Assembly (NCBI GenBank): GCA_017609245.1
Contig: JAFCEI010000042.1
Coordinates: forward strand, 1-11,077
Direction: 5' to 3'
Source: Candidatus Woesearchaeota archaeon
Lineage (GTDB): Archaea > Nanobdellota > Nanobdellia > Woesearchaeales > JAFCFN01
DNA length: 11,077 bases
Shown: piece by piece, positions 1 through 5,643 of the stretch
Layout: each line of letters starts with the position of its first letter
Numbering within the stretch: the stretch's first letter is position 1
Position numbers and translations under genes: made by a program
Notes under the pieces: model-generated
Told to the model about the DNA's origin: nothing
Database searches by the model: none
Seen by the model: only the letters and a program-made list of their open reading frames with translations

Positions 1-784
1 GTTTTTTGAATTGCCCCTGAACAAATGCTGAACTAAGATCAGAATCATTTACCCTTTTTTTATTTTTTGATTTGCAATAGTATGTTGCCTCCCCGACTGC
101 TGAAGGTATCTTAACTATCAGGTCTATTTCCTTATTTTTCCTTATTATCTCTTTATTGATTATATGAAGTTTGTTTTGTGAGAAATATTCGTCCAGTTGC
201 TCTGAAAATTTATCTGTTTGAGGCATTCTTTTTCTTTTTTGTGGTAGCTTTGTCTGATTGATTTCTGGTTTTGCATTATCTTTTGACGTTTCTTCTTTTT
301 TTTCTTCTAGTTTTGGTACAGGTTTTTTTGGCAGTTCCTGTCTGATTTTAAACTTGTCATTAAGTATATTTTCTGCTTCTAGTTTTGGTGTCAAATACCA
401 TTTCCAGAATAATTCTTTTTGGCCTGTGATCTGAGTCTCGAATGGTTTTGCAAAGTCTTTTATATTTCTTAGGGCAACTCTTACAACAGGTTCAAGCGCT
501 TTATCTCTTAAAATCTTTTTTTGTTTCAATAAATCATATGCTCTTTGTTCCTTCTCTTTAAGATACTCATAGAGTGTCTGGAGCTTTGATTCCTGCCCGT
601 CAATATAATAAACAGGGGATCCCCCTATGCTTGCATGTGAAATATGGATTTTTTTTCTGCTGGCAAGCTCAGAAAGAACAGCAGAAGCTAAAAGAGTATT
701 CGTCTGAATTTCTTTTGCTAACTGGATTGGCAAAATTGGTCCTTTTGCTTTTATTAATTCCAATACTTGCTGGCTATCTAGCAT
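1..784 (-). CDS. Winged-helix-like protein with possible Mrr-type nuclease domain (partial)
   Basis: An open frame of 261 codons starts at ATG 784 and runs off the left edge, so the C-terminus is missing. Residues 1-65 look like a small winged-helix or DprA/MarR-type DNA-binding module (VLELIKAKGPILPIQLAKEI, then a beta-wing ending in PVYYIDG). Residues 66-145 are mostly helical and charged. Residues 146-190 form a Lys/Pro/Glu-rich linker. From about 191 a second domain begins: FSEQLDEYF, then KEIDLIVKI with D221, then YYCKSKNKK and a helix starting DSDLSSA. This resembles the core of Mrr-like restriction-endonuclease folds (D ... [E/Q]xK), but the usual acidic or Gln residue before the lysine is Tyr here, so nuclease activity is uncertain. 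A TATA-like box lies 27 nt upstream, and the gene follows endA on the same strand. I do not recognise a named family; the function is a guess from fold-like patterns. Confidence 0.75.
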   Translation of the reverse strand, partial: MLDSQQVLELIKAKGPILPIQLAKEIQTNTLLASAVLSELASRKKIHISHASIGGSPVYYIDGQESKLQTLYEYLKEKEQRAYDLLKQKKILRDKALEPVVRVALRNIKDFAKPFETQITGQKELFWKWYLTPKLEAENILNDKFKIRQELPKKPVPKLEEKKEETSKDNAKPEINQTKLPQKRKRMPQTDKFSEQLDEYFSQNKLHIINKEIIRKNKEIDLIVKIPSAVGEATYYCKSKNKKRVNDSDLSSAFVQGQFKK

Positions 785-805
785 AAAAAATTTTAGAATG
801 TATGA

Positions 806-818
806 GTATATATATTTT
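806..818 (-). promoter_or_regulatory. TATA-like box for the gene starting at 784
   Basis: On the minus strand the AT stretch AAAATATATATAC is centred about 27 nt before ATG 784. This is the spacing expected for an archaeal leaderless transcript whose start site is at or next to the start codon. It lies in the 45-nt gap after the endA stop codon, so the downstream gene may have its own promoter rather than depending on endA read-through. Confidence 0.5.
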
Positions 819-829
819 GTGCATAGGGG

Positions 830-1411
830 TTATGGCCTTGTCCATTTGATCTCGTAATAAGTAACATCTCCTTCATCATCAACAATTCCTATGAGAAGTC
901 TTTTTTTTGTTGAATGAGCAACCCTGTTTTTTGCTGCAAATTCGTACCATGTTGTTGTTGAAGACTCATGCACAGGGTAAACAATCCATCGTGCGTGGTC
1001 TTCGCCTGGCTTAACTCCTCTATTATAGACCCTAAAATCTGCCCCAAATTTAAGCGCCGTCTTAATAATATAACCCCTATTTCTTATGTCCTTTAAAACA
1101 CAATATCTTATCCAGAAATTAGGTTCTATTTTTTGGGCTTTTCTTATGAATGCGTCTATATTTAATTTATTTTTTCTATAGTCTGTTACCTTTAGCTTCT
1201 TTTTTTCCATTAAATACAATGCTTCTGGAAGTGACAGCTGCAGTTTGCCGTTTTCAAGCATACTTCCATATCTGCTTTGATCATAAATTTCTCTTGCCTC
1301 ATTTGATGCTTCTGTCAAAACCCTTTCTTTTGCAAATACTGCTTTGATTATCTTTTTTCTTTTTGTTTTCTTGGGCTCTGATTTTTTCTTCTTTGTTTTT
1401 GCCATAGTCAT
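830..1411 (-). CDS. endA: tRNA-splicing endonuclease EndA (tRNA-intron lyase)
   Basis: EndA cuts precursor tRNA at both exon-intron borders of a bulge-helix-bulge, leaving 2',3'-cyclic phosphate and 5'-OH ends. The 193-residue product has the archaeal EndA layout: an N-terminal domain (about 25-90, with LSLPEALYLMEKKKL) and a C-terminal catalytic domain (about 95-193). The signature RNRGYIIKTALKFGADFRVY leads to the presumed catalytic residues Tyr129, His139 (DHARWIVYPV) and Lys170 (RVAHSTKKRLL). The tail VTYYEIKWTRP matches the C-terminal dimer-interface strand of the family. Its length is near that of the homotetrameric Methanocaldococcus type rather than the double-length dimeric type, although a heteromeric partner elsewhere cannot be excluded. 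Residues 3-21 form an unusual Lys-rich tail. The start could be ATG 1411 or ATG 1405. The gene is divergent from rnz, another tRNA-maturation gene. Confidence 0.93.
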   Translation of the reverse strand: MTMAKTKKKKSEPKKTKRKKIIKAVFAKERVLTEASNEAREIYDQSRYGSMLENGKLQLSLPEALYLMEKKKLKVTDYRKNKLNIDAFIRKAQKIEPNFWIRYCVLKDIRNRGYIIKTALKFGADFRVYNRGVKPGEDHARWIVYPVHESSTTTWYEFAAKNRVAHSTKKRLLIGIVDDEGDVTYYEIKWTRP

Positions 1412-1457
1412 ATTTATTATGTTTTGGTTAATAAGCTTTTCTTTTTAAATCAAAAAA

Positions 1458-1466
1458 GTTATAAAC
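1458..1466 (+). promoter_or_regulatory. TATA-like box for rnz
   Basis: GTTATAAAC is centred about 26 nt before the rnz ATG at 1488, preceded by a purine-rich CAAAAAA that could act as BRE. The spacing fits a leaderless transcript. On the opposite strand, ATTTAAAAAG (1441-1450) sits about 34 nt before the first endA ATG and is a weaker candidate box for that gene. Both promoters would then share the 76-nt divergent gap. Confidence 0.5.
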
Positions 1467-1487
1467 GCTTGTGCTTTTAATTGCTTA

Positions 1488-2378
1488 ATGGAAATTACTT
1501 TTTTGGGGACAAGTGCCATGGTACCTACTAAAAACAGGAACCATTCTGCTGTTTTGCTTAGATATAAAGGTGAGAACATATTGTTTGACTGCGGAGAAGG
1601 GACCCAACGGCAGTTCAAGATTGCCGGGATAAAGCCAACTAAAATAACAAAAATCCTGATTTCTCACTGGCATGGGGATCACTGTCTAGGCCTGCCTGGA
1701 CTTATCCAAACGCTAGAAAAAGAAGGTTATAGTAAAACTCTCGAAATCTATGGGCCTGTTGGCACTAAAAAAAGAATTAAATCACTATTAGGTGTTTTTG
1801 ATTCAGCAAAAACCATTGAAATTAAAATTATGGATATAAAGAAAAGGAAATTTTTTGAAAACAAAGATTTTCTTTTAGAGGCCTTGCCTTTAAAACACGG
1901 TGTCAGAAACCTCGGTTATTGTTTTACTGAGAAAGACAGGAGAAGGATTAATTTGAATTATGTTAAAAAACTTGGGCTGTCAAAAGGGCCTTTGCTTGGA
2001 AAACTTCAGCAGGGCAAAGCTGTGAAGTTGAATGGGAAGACAGTAAGTCTCGATAAATCAACATATATTGTTAAAGGTCAAAAAATATCTTATGTCACTG
2101 ATACTCGCCCATGCAGAAATGCTTTAGTTATTGCAGAAGGGTCTGATCTGCTGATTGCAGAAGGGTGCTATCTTCATGAACTGTATGAAAGGGCAAAAGA
2201 AGTTATGCATATGACAGCCAGGGAGGCTGCATTGTTAGCCAAGCAGTCAAGCTCTAAAAAGCTTATTTTGACTCATTTTAGTCAGCGATACAAAAAAACA
2301 GATGTTTTAGAAAAAGATGCTAAAAAGGTTTTTAAGAATACTTTGGCTGCTAAAGATTTTATGAAAGTTAAGGTGTAA
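1488..2378 (+). CDS. rnz: Ribonuclease Z (tRNA 3'-processing endonuclease)
   Basis: RNase Z is a zinc metallo-beta-lactamase-fold endonuclease that removes the 3' trailer from precursor tRNA. The 296-residue product has the usual length of the short form. The N-terminus MEITFLGTSAMVPTKNRN is typical. The metal-binding motif SHWHGDH supplies His60, His62, Asp64 and His65. Further ligands are probably His137 (LKHGVRNLGY), Asp205 (SYVTDTRP) and His263 (LTHFSQRY). His241 in MHMTAREAA occupies the place of the family HEAT/HxT motif. The segment GPLLGKLQQGKAV (about 167-179) corresponds to the flexible-arm region that grips the tRNA elbow. The gene is followed after 5 nt by hjc and is divergent from endA. 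Confidence 0.96.
   Translation: MEITFLGTSAMVPTKNRNHSAVLLRYKGENILFDCGEGTQRQFKIAGIKPTKITKILISHWHGDHCLGLPGLIQTLEKEGYSKTLEIYGPVGTKKRIKSLLGVFDSAKTIEIKIMDIKKRKFFENKDFLLEALPLKHGVRNLGYCFTEKDRRRINLNYVKKLGLSKGPLLGKLQQGKAVKLNGKTVSLDKSTYIVKGQKISYVTDTRPCRNALVIAEGSDLLIAEGCYLHELYERAKEVMHMTAREAALLAKQSSSKKLILTHFSQRYKKTDVLEKDAKKVFKNTLAAKDFMKVKV
2370..2375 (+). promoter_or_regulatory. Shine-Dalgarno-like site for hjc
   Basis: AAGGTG, complementary to the archaeal 16S 3' end (GGTGA-type), lies inside the last codons of rnz, 8 nt before the hjc ATG at 2384. With a 5-nt intergenic gap and no room for a promoter, this supports internal translation of hjc from an rnz-hjc transcript, unlike the leaderless-type genes nearby. 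Confidence 0.45.
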
Positions 2379-2383
2379 TTTTT

Positions 2384-2773
2384 ATGAATAAACATAAAGG
2401 CAGCAACATTGAAAGGGAATTGATCCATTTATTCTGGAACAAGAACATACCTGCTATAAGGGTTGCTGGCAGCGGCAGGATGAATTACCCAAGTCCAGAT
2501 GTTGTAGCAGGAAACAGGGATAAAAAGATAGTTGTTGAGTGCAAAGCGAGTAAAAAAAACCATATTTATCTGACAAAACAGGAGGTAAAAGACTTGATTA
2601 ATTTTGCTGACCTTTTTGGAGCTCTTCATTTTATAGGAGTTAGGTTTAATAGAGAGGGGTGGTTTTTCATTAGTTCTTCAGATCTAGATGAAACAGCTAA
2701 AAATTTTGTCGTTTCTTTAAATAAAATCAAAGAAAAAGGCATTAGTTTTGAATCTTTAACGAAAGGTTTATAA
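2384..2773 (+). CDS. hjc: Archaeal Holliday junction resolvase Hjc
   Basis: Hjc is a dimeric PD-(D/E)xK nuclease that cuts four-way DNA junctions during recombination and fork repair. The 129-residue product matches the family length. Catalytic positions are visible by alignment to the Pyrococcus enzyme as I remember it: Glu10 in KGSNIERELIHLFW, Asp39 in YPSPDVVAG, and Glu52 and Lys54 in IVVECKAS. RVAGSGR (26-32) and the following IYLTKQEVKDLINFADLFG helix are also characteristic. The C-terminal WFFISSSDL matches the family beta-strand that packs under the active site. The gene is tightly linked to rnz and probably co-transcribed. Between D39 and the flanking SGRMNYPSP there is a somewhat longer loop than in Pyrococcus. 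Confidence 0.94.
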   Translation: MNKHKGSNIERELIHLFWNKNIPAIRVAGSGRMNYPSPDVVAGNRDKKIVVECKASKKNHIYLTKQEVKDLINFADLFGALHFIGVRFNREGWFFISSSDLDETAKNFVVSLNKIKEKGISFESLTKGL

Positions 2774-2776
2774 AGT

Positions 2777-2793
2777 TATTTTATCATAAAATA
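2777..2793. repeat. Inverted repeat before tfe
   Basis: TATTTTAT and ATAAAATA form a perfect 8-bp inverted repeat around a single C, 13 nt before the tfe ATG at 2806. It sits in the 32-nt hjc-tfe gap, overlapping the likely promoter region; a TATA-like TTTATAAAG begins at 2768. It could be an operator or part of the core promoter, but all-A/T repeats of this size can arise by chance in such AT-rich DNA. Confidence 0.4.
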
Positions 2794-2805
2794 GTATTAT
2801 TTCTG

Positions 2806-3315
2806 ATGAGATTAACAAACAAAATAATAGAGTCTGTTGTAAGTGAGGTTGCTGGGGATGACGTGCTTTCTTTAGTCAAGGCTTTAAAAAATAAAAAAAA
2901 CGTTTCTGAGTTTACTCTTGCTTCTGCTATCAAAAGAGAAATTAATGCTACAAGGAATATGCTATACAGGCTTTATGAGAATAATCTTGTTTCTTTCATA
3001 AGAAAAAAAGATAAGAAAAAAGGGTGGTACATATATTATTGGACATTTAATCCTTCTAGAGTAAAAGATCTTGTTAAGAGCCTTAAAAAGGAAAGATTGA
3101 ATAAGTTAAAAGACAGGCTAGAAAGGGAAAAACAAGGTAATTTTTTTATCTGCCCAAATACGTGCATCAGGCTGAATTTTGAGCAGGCAACTGAATTTGA
3201 GTTTAAATGTCCTGAGTGCGGAACCTTAATGAGCCAGGAAGATAATAAAGAAAAAATAAAAGAGATTGAAAAAGAAGTTAAAGAACTTGAAAAAGAAGTC
3301 AAAAAACTAAAATAA
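2806..3315 (+). CDS. tfe: Transcription factor E, alpha subunit (TFE, TFIIE-alpha homologue)
   Basis: TFE joins the archaeal pre-initiation complex with TBP, TFB and RNA polymerase and helps open the promoter. The 169-residue product has the two expected domains. A winged helix covers about 1-85, ending in the family-typical KKKGWYIYYWTFNPSRV. A helical linker follows (about 86-110). A zinc ribbon at 113-141 has Cys116, Cys120, Cys135 and Cys138 (FICPNTC ... KCPECGTLM). The first pair is spaced C-x3-C rather than the more common C-x2-C. The C-terminus (about 143-169) is a strongly charged heptad-like helix, KEIEKEVKELEKEVKKLK, a probable coiled coil. It lies last in the plus-strand series rnz-hjc-tfe and is convergent with the isomerase gene at 3370. 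Confidence 0.93.
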   Translation: MRLTNKIIESVVSEVAGDDVLSLVKALKNKKNVSEFTLASAIKREINATRNMLYRLYENNLVSFIRKKDKKKGWYIYYWTFNPSRVKDLVKSLKKERLNKLKDRLEREKQGNFFICPNTCIRLNFEQATEFEFKCPECGTLMSQEDNKEKIKEIEKEVKELEKEVKKLK

Positions 3316-3368
3316 AAAAATTTTAAATTTTTCTGTATTTGCTAAACCTCTTAGTTTTATAAAAATAA
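3314..3368. terminator. T-rich terminator region between convergent genes
   Basis: The 54-nt gap between the tfe stop and the stop of the opposing isomerase gene is rich in T runs on both strands. In the plus direction there are TTTT at 3321-3324 and TTTTT at 3328-3332. In the minus direction TTTATTTTTAT follows directly after the isomerase stop, and a T7 run corresponds to A3314-A3320. Archaeal termination works on such oligo-T stretches without a required hairpin, so this can serve both genes. Confidence 0.5.
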
Positions 3369-3369
3369 A

Positions 3370-4281
3370 TTACATCCAAGGGTATGCTTCTGTTACTATT
3401 TCTAAAAACATTTCTGGTTTATATATCCCGAGTTCAGATATTATTCCTGTTATAAGCTCTGGTTTGACCTTTTCAAAGGCAGGATTTGATATCTTTACGT
3501 TTTTTGGAGGATTTTTCCATACTTCTCTTGAAGCTCTTTTTTCTATCTTTTCCTCGATTCCAAAAACAGTTTTTGGATCATATTTCCAGCTATCTGTACA
3601 TGAATAAGAAGAGATATCATACTTGTCAGCGAATTCTATGAACATTTCAGTTCCTATTTTGTTTATAACTTTGCCTTCTGAGGTTATTGCATCTGCACCA
3701 AAAAGGAACAGATCTGATTTTTTTAGTGCAAGTCTTGCTGCTGAATCAACATAGATTGTTACAGGAATTCCTGCTTTTGAAAGTTCTGTAGCTGTTATCC
3801 TGCCTTGGAACAAAGGTCTTGTTTCTGTGACGTGAACCTGGAATTTTTTTCCTTGTTTTTTTGCCTGTTTTAGAATATTGTTTACAATTGATGAATGGCA
3901 GTGAGTGAAAATAGTCATCCCGTTCTTTATTTTCTTGGCACCGATTGCAACAATTGTTTCCTGAGATTTTTCAATATGTTCTTGGACTTTTTTTATTCTT
4001 TCATCTAACAGTGCTTTTAGAGCAATGATATCTTTTACCTCAGTGTTTGTCAGAATATATTTCAACACATTTCTCATGTATGGTTCTGTTGGCCTTGTTT
4101 TTACTAGTTCTTTTCTTGCTGCTTTTAGTTCTTCAATTAGCTTGTATTTTGTAGCTGCATGAGAGTGCCTCAGGATTGTTTTTATTGCTTTAACAGATTG
4201 TTTTGCAACATTTGTCGCTCCCTGTATTTTCAACGATTTTATGTCTTTCACTATATTGTTGAATTGTTTGTTAAAGTGCAT
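3370..4281 (-). CDS. Probable ribose-1,5-bisphosphate isomerase (IF-2B fold family)
   Basis: The 303-residue product belongs to the eIF2B-alpha / ribose-1,5-bisphosphate isomerase family. R15P isomerase makes ribulose 1,5-bisphosphate from ribose 1,5-bisphosphate in the archaeal AMP (pentose bisphosphate) pathway, between AMP phosphorylase and form III RuBisCO. Seen here: an N-terminal SLKIQGATNVAKQS segment resembling the substrate-phosphate region, FTHCHSS with Cys128, VTETRPLFQGRITA, VDSAA, and GADAIT with Asp197. Cys128 and Asp197 are 69 residues apart, like the catalytic Cys133/Asp202 pair of the Thermococcus kodakarensis enzyme. The C-terminal ELGIYKPEMF ... YPWM also parallels that enzyme. 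Methylthioribose-1-phosphate isomerase is less likely. An archaeal eIF2B-alpha-like protein remains the main alternative, and no pathway neighbour is in the window. An in-frame stop just upstream fixes the start near ATG 4281. Confidence 0.8.
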   Translation of the reverse strand: MHFNKQFNNIVKDIKSLKIQGATNVAKQSVKAIKTILRHSHAATKYKLIEELKAARKELVKTRPTEPYMRNVLKYILTNTEVKDIIALKALLDERIKKVQEHIEKSQETIVAIGAKKIKNGMTIFTHCHSSIVNNILKQAKKQGKKFQVHVTETRPLFQGRITATELSKAGIPVTIYVDSAARLALKKSDLFLFGADAITSEGKVINKIGTEMFIEFADKYDISSYSCTDSWKYDPKTVFGIEEKIEKRASREVWKNPPKNVKISNPAFEKVKPELITGIISELGIYKPEMFLEIVTEAYPWM

Positions 4282-4353
4282 CTTTGATTAGAACGTATTA
4301 CTGTCTCACCTCTTTACTGAATCAGAAAGAAATTAGCGTTTAAAAAGGTTTCT

Positions 4354-4665
4354 TTATTCTGAATCGCAATATTTAATTGAATCTATTTTAATTGATCTTT
4401 TAAGTCTGTTTATAGCGCGATGTTCATAGTTACTAATTTTACACTTACTGCAATTATGATTTTGAGCTATTTCTTCTAAAGTATGTCCTGTTTTATAACC
4501 AATCCCAAATCTTTTTAATATTATATTTTGTTCTTCAGGATCAAGATATTCTTTTATTTTATCTTCGATTTCTATTAAAGATTTTATGTGGGTTGGGTTT
4601 TTTCTATATAAAACTCTATATAATTTACTGTAGCCAGTAAGATATGTTTTGAAATTTGATTGCAT
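4354..4665 (-). CDS. Small protein resembling sigma-70 region 4 (helix-turn-helix)
   Basis: The 103-residue product has no sigma region 2 or 3, but residues about 38-91 closely resemble sigma-70 region 4. The stretch RFGIGYKTGHTLEEIA (52-67), followed by ISNYEHRAINRLKRS, mirrors the housekeeping-sigma pattern RFGI-x3-T-x-HTLEE ... IRQIE-x-AL-x-KLR. The helix-turn-helix would be about 62-88. The usual VTRERIRQIE recognition helix is changed to NCSKCKISNYEH, including two cysteines (C72, C75) not typical of sigma factors. Residues 1-37 are basic and unassigned. Archaeal RNA polymerase uses TBP/TFB, so this is more likely a small DNA-binding regulator than a working sigma factor. It lies alone on the minus strand after a promoter region with inverted repeats. 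Confidence 0.7.
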   Translation of the reverse strand: MQSNFKTYLTGYSKLYRVLYRKNPTHIKSLIEIEDKIKEYLDPEEQNIILKRFGIGYKTGHTLEEIAQNHNCSKCKISNYEHRAINRLKRSIKIDSIKYCDSE

Positions 4666-4675
4666 TTTCTTTCTC

Positions 4676-4701
4676 GTTTATACATAAACAATAAATCTAT
4701 T
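4676..4701. repeat. Two adjacent inverted repeats upstream of the sigma-region-4-like gene
   Basis: GTTTAT-AC-ATAAAC (4676-4689) is a 6-bp inverted repeat with a 2-nt spacer. CAATA-AATC-TATTG (4689-4701) overlaps it by one base. On the minus strand the second repeat contains a TATA-like GATTTATTG about 29 nt before ATG 4665, which puts the first repeat over the expected transcription start. This is the position of a repressor operator, so self-regulation by the helix-turn-helix product is possible. Confidence 0.4.
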
Positions 4702-4708
4702 GTCAAAT

Positions 4709-5020
4709 CTATTTCGCCTTATCAAACTTAGAATTAAAGGTTTTTTCAAGATGTGCAGCGAAATTAGGTGCATTCACCCACACACCTGAATCGTAAGTTG
4801 GGTGGACATCTTTATCGTCTGAAAGCATAATCAGGACTTCCTGTCCGTCAATTATACAGAACCTTGCATCATTTTTTATGTTTTTTATGTCTGCTGAAGG
4901 GTTTATCTTCTTAAGCTGAGCAAGATTTTGTTTTGTAAGCGGTGCTGCAATCTTAACAGAGATTTTGTTATCTTTTGCTTTTTTCAAATGTTGTTTTAGA
5001 GAACTTAATTTTCTTATCAA
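4709..5020 (-). pseudogene. TrmB-family regulator, C-terminal fragment
   Basis: This 103-codon frame has no ATG; the first candidate start is TTG 5020. It encodes the C-terminal effector-domain end of a TrmB-family transcription regulator. KQHLKKAKDNKISVKIAAPLTKQNL is a helix-strand unit of the phospholipase-D-like fold. ARFCIIDGQEVLIMLSDDK and SGVWVNAPNFAAHLEKTFN are the usual closing strands. It continues exactly where the upstream fragment (5065-5547) stops: with one 47-bp repeat copy removed, the two read through as ...STSEKG-LIRKLSS... in a single frame of 263 codons. As it stands, the piece lacks its DNA-binding domain and is probably not made. Confidence 0.85.
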
Positions 5021-5114
5021 ACCTTTTTCAGATGTTGATATTGAAATTGATTTTTTTGCTTTTCTTAACCTTTTTCAGATGTTGATATTGAAATTGATTT
5101 TTTTGCTTTTCTTA
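5020..5114. repeat. Perfect 47-bp tandem duplication inside the TrmB-family gene
   Basis: Bases 5020-5067 and 5067-5114 are identical over 48 nt with a period of 47, giving two head-to-tail copies with no mismatch. The match ends sharply on both sides (5019 vs 5066 and 5068 vs 5115 differ). Because 47 is not a multiple of three, the second copy shifts the frame, and on the minus strand a TAA at the copy junction (5065-5067) ends translation. Perfect identity points to a recent event, or to an assembly artefact. Confidence 0.97.
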
Positions 5115-5547
5115 TCATTGATTCTATATGGTTATATAAGTTTGTCCTCCCCCTTATAACTCCTGAAAGGTCAAAAGGTGTGACTGATTTTATGCCTTGT
5201 TTATACAAAGAATTAAGCTCGTCTAAGATATCTGTTGATTTTATCTCATTAAGTATTTTTAATTTAGATAGTGTTTCTTTGTTTATTTTTTTCTTTACCC
5301 TTTCTATTACTTCTTCTGGGGCAACTGCCAAATATTTGATTGGCTTTCCTAATTTTAAAACAACAAACCCTTTTTTTTCCAAAGATTCTAGAACATCATA
5401 ACTTCTTGATCTTGGGACATTTGCAATGTCTGATAATTCACCTGCTGTGCTTACTCCTCTGCTAAGCAATGCTACCCATATTTTACTTTCATATGAATTT
5501 AAACTAAAATCTTTTAGTTTGTTCAGTAGTTCTGGTTGTATTATCAT
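5065..5547 (-). pseudogene. TrmB-family transcription regulator, N-terminal fragment
   Basis: TrmB-family regulators pair an N-terminal winged helix with a C-terminal sugar or effector-sensing domain. This 160-codon piece starts at ATG 5547, 26 nt after a TATA-like box. It contains the winged helix (about 8-80: SLNSYESKIWVALLSRGVSTAGELSDIANVPRSRSYDVLESLEKKGFV, then IKYLAV), a helical linker (about 85-125), and the start of the effector domain (ESMIRKAKKSISISTSEKG). It then hits TAA at the junction of the 47-bp tandem duplication. Without one repeat copy the frame continues into 4709-5020 and gives a 263-residue protein of normal TrmB-like length. The shortened product could still bind DNA without effector control, so loss of function is likely but not certain. 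It is divergent from orc1 across the putative origin. Confidence 0.87.
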
Positions 5548-5566
5548 ACTACTTTTAAGTGATAAC

Positions 5567-5578
5567 TAATATATAAAT
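5567..5578 (-). promoter_or_regulatory. TATA-like box for the TrmB-family gene
   Basis: On the minus strand TTTATATATTA is centred about 26 nt before ATG 5547, the leaderless-transcript spacing. The broken regulator therefore still has a normal-looking promoter, which fits a recent inactivation. Confidence 0.55.
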
Positions 5579-5616
5579 GTTTCTATTTTTTGTTATTGAT
5601 TGGTGATAAATAAGTA

Positions 5617-5643
5617 GACACTCCTTTGTTTCTTGTAGAAGTA
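5617..5643 (-). promoter_or_regulatory. Origin recognition box-like element, left
   Basis: Read on the minus strand the core 5640-5623 is TTCTACAAGAAACAAAGG, continued by AGTG. It resembles the archaeal ORB pattern of TTCCAGTGGAAAC followed by AAAGGGG, bound by Orc1/Cdc6. Its orientation is opposite to the element at 5754, and the two enclose the AT-rich segment, with their G-rich ends pointing outward. Confidence 0.6.

Noticed and set aside
574..786. Plus-strand 70-codon frame with a hydrophobic C-terminal end
   Set aside because: It is antisense to the N-terminal part of the minus-strand gene 1-784, which has a TATA-like box and coherent domain structure; the hydrophobic tail is the complement of AT-rich coding.
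3370..4281. Methylthioribose-1-phosphate isomerase
   Set aside because: The characteristic MtnA cysteine motif (GCNTG-type) is not seen; the HCHSS and GADAIT context fits the R15P isomerase/eIF2B branch better.
4354..4665. Bacterial contamination or chimeric contig suggested by the sigma-like protein
   Set aside because: The genes on both sides are archaeal, base composition is similar to the neighbours, and no other bacterial-type gene is present. A chimera is not supported, although read-level checking is not possible here.
5020..5114. CRISPR-like or satellite repeat
   Set aside because: There are only two directly abutting copies with no spacer, both within a coding region; a simple tandem duplication explains it.
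4709..5547. Two independent small regulator genes
   Set aside because: The C-terminal piece has no ATG, begins exactly at the repeat junction, and fuses in frame with the upstream piece when one repeat copy is removed.
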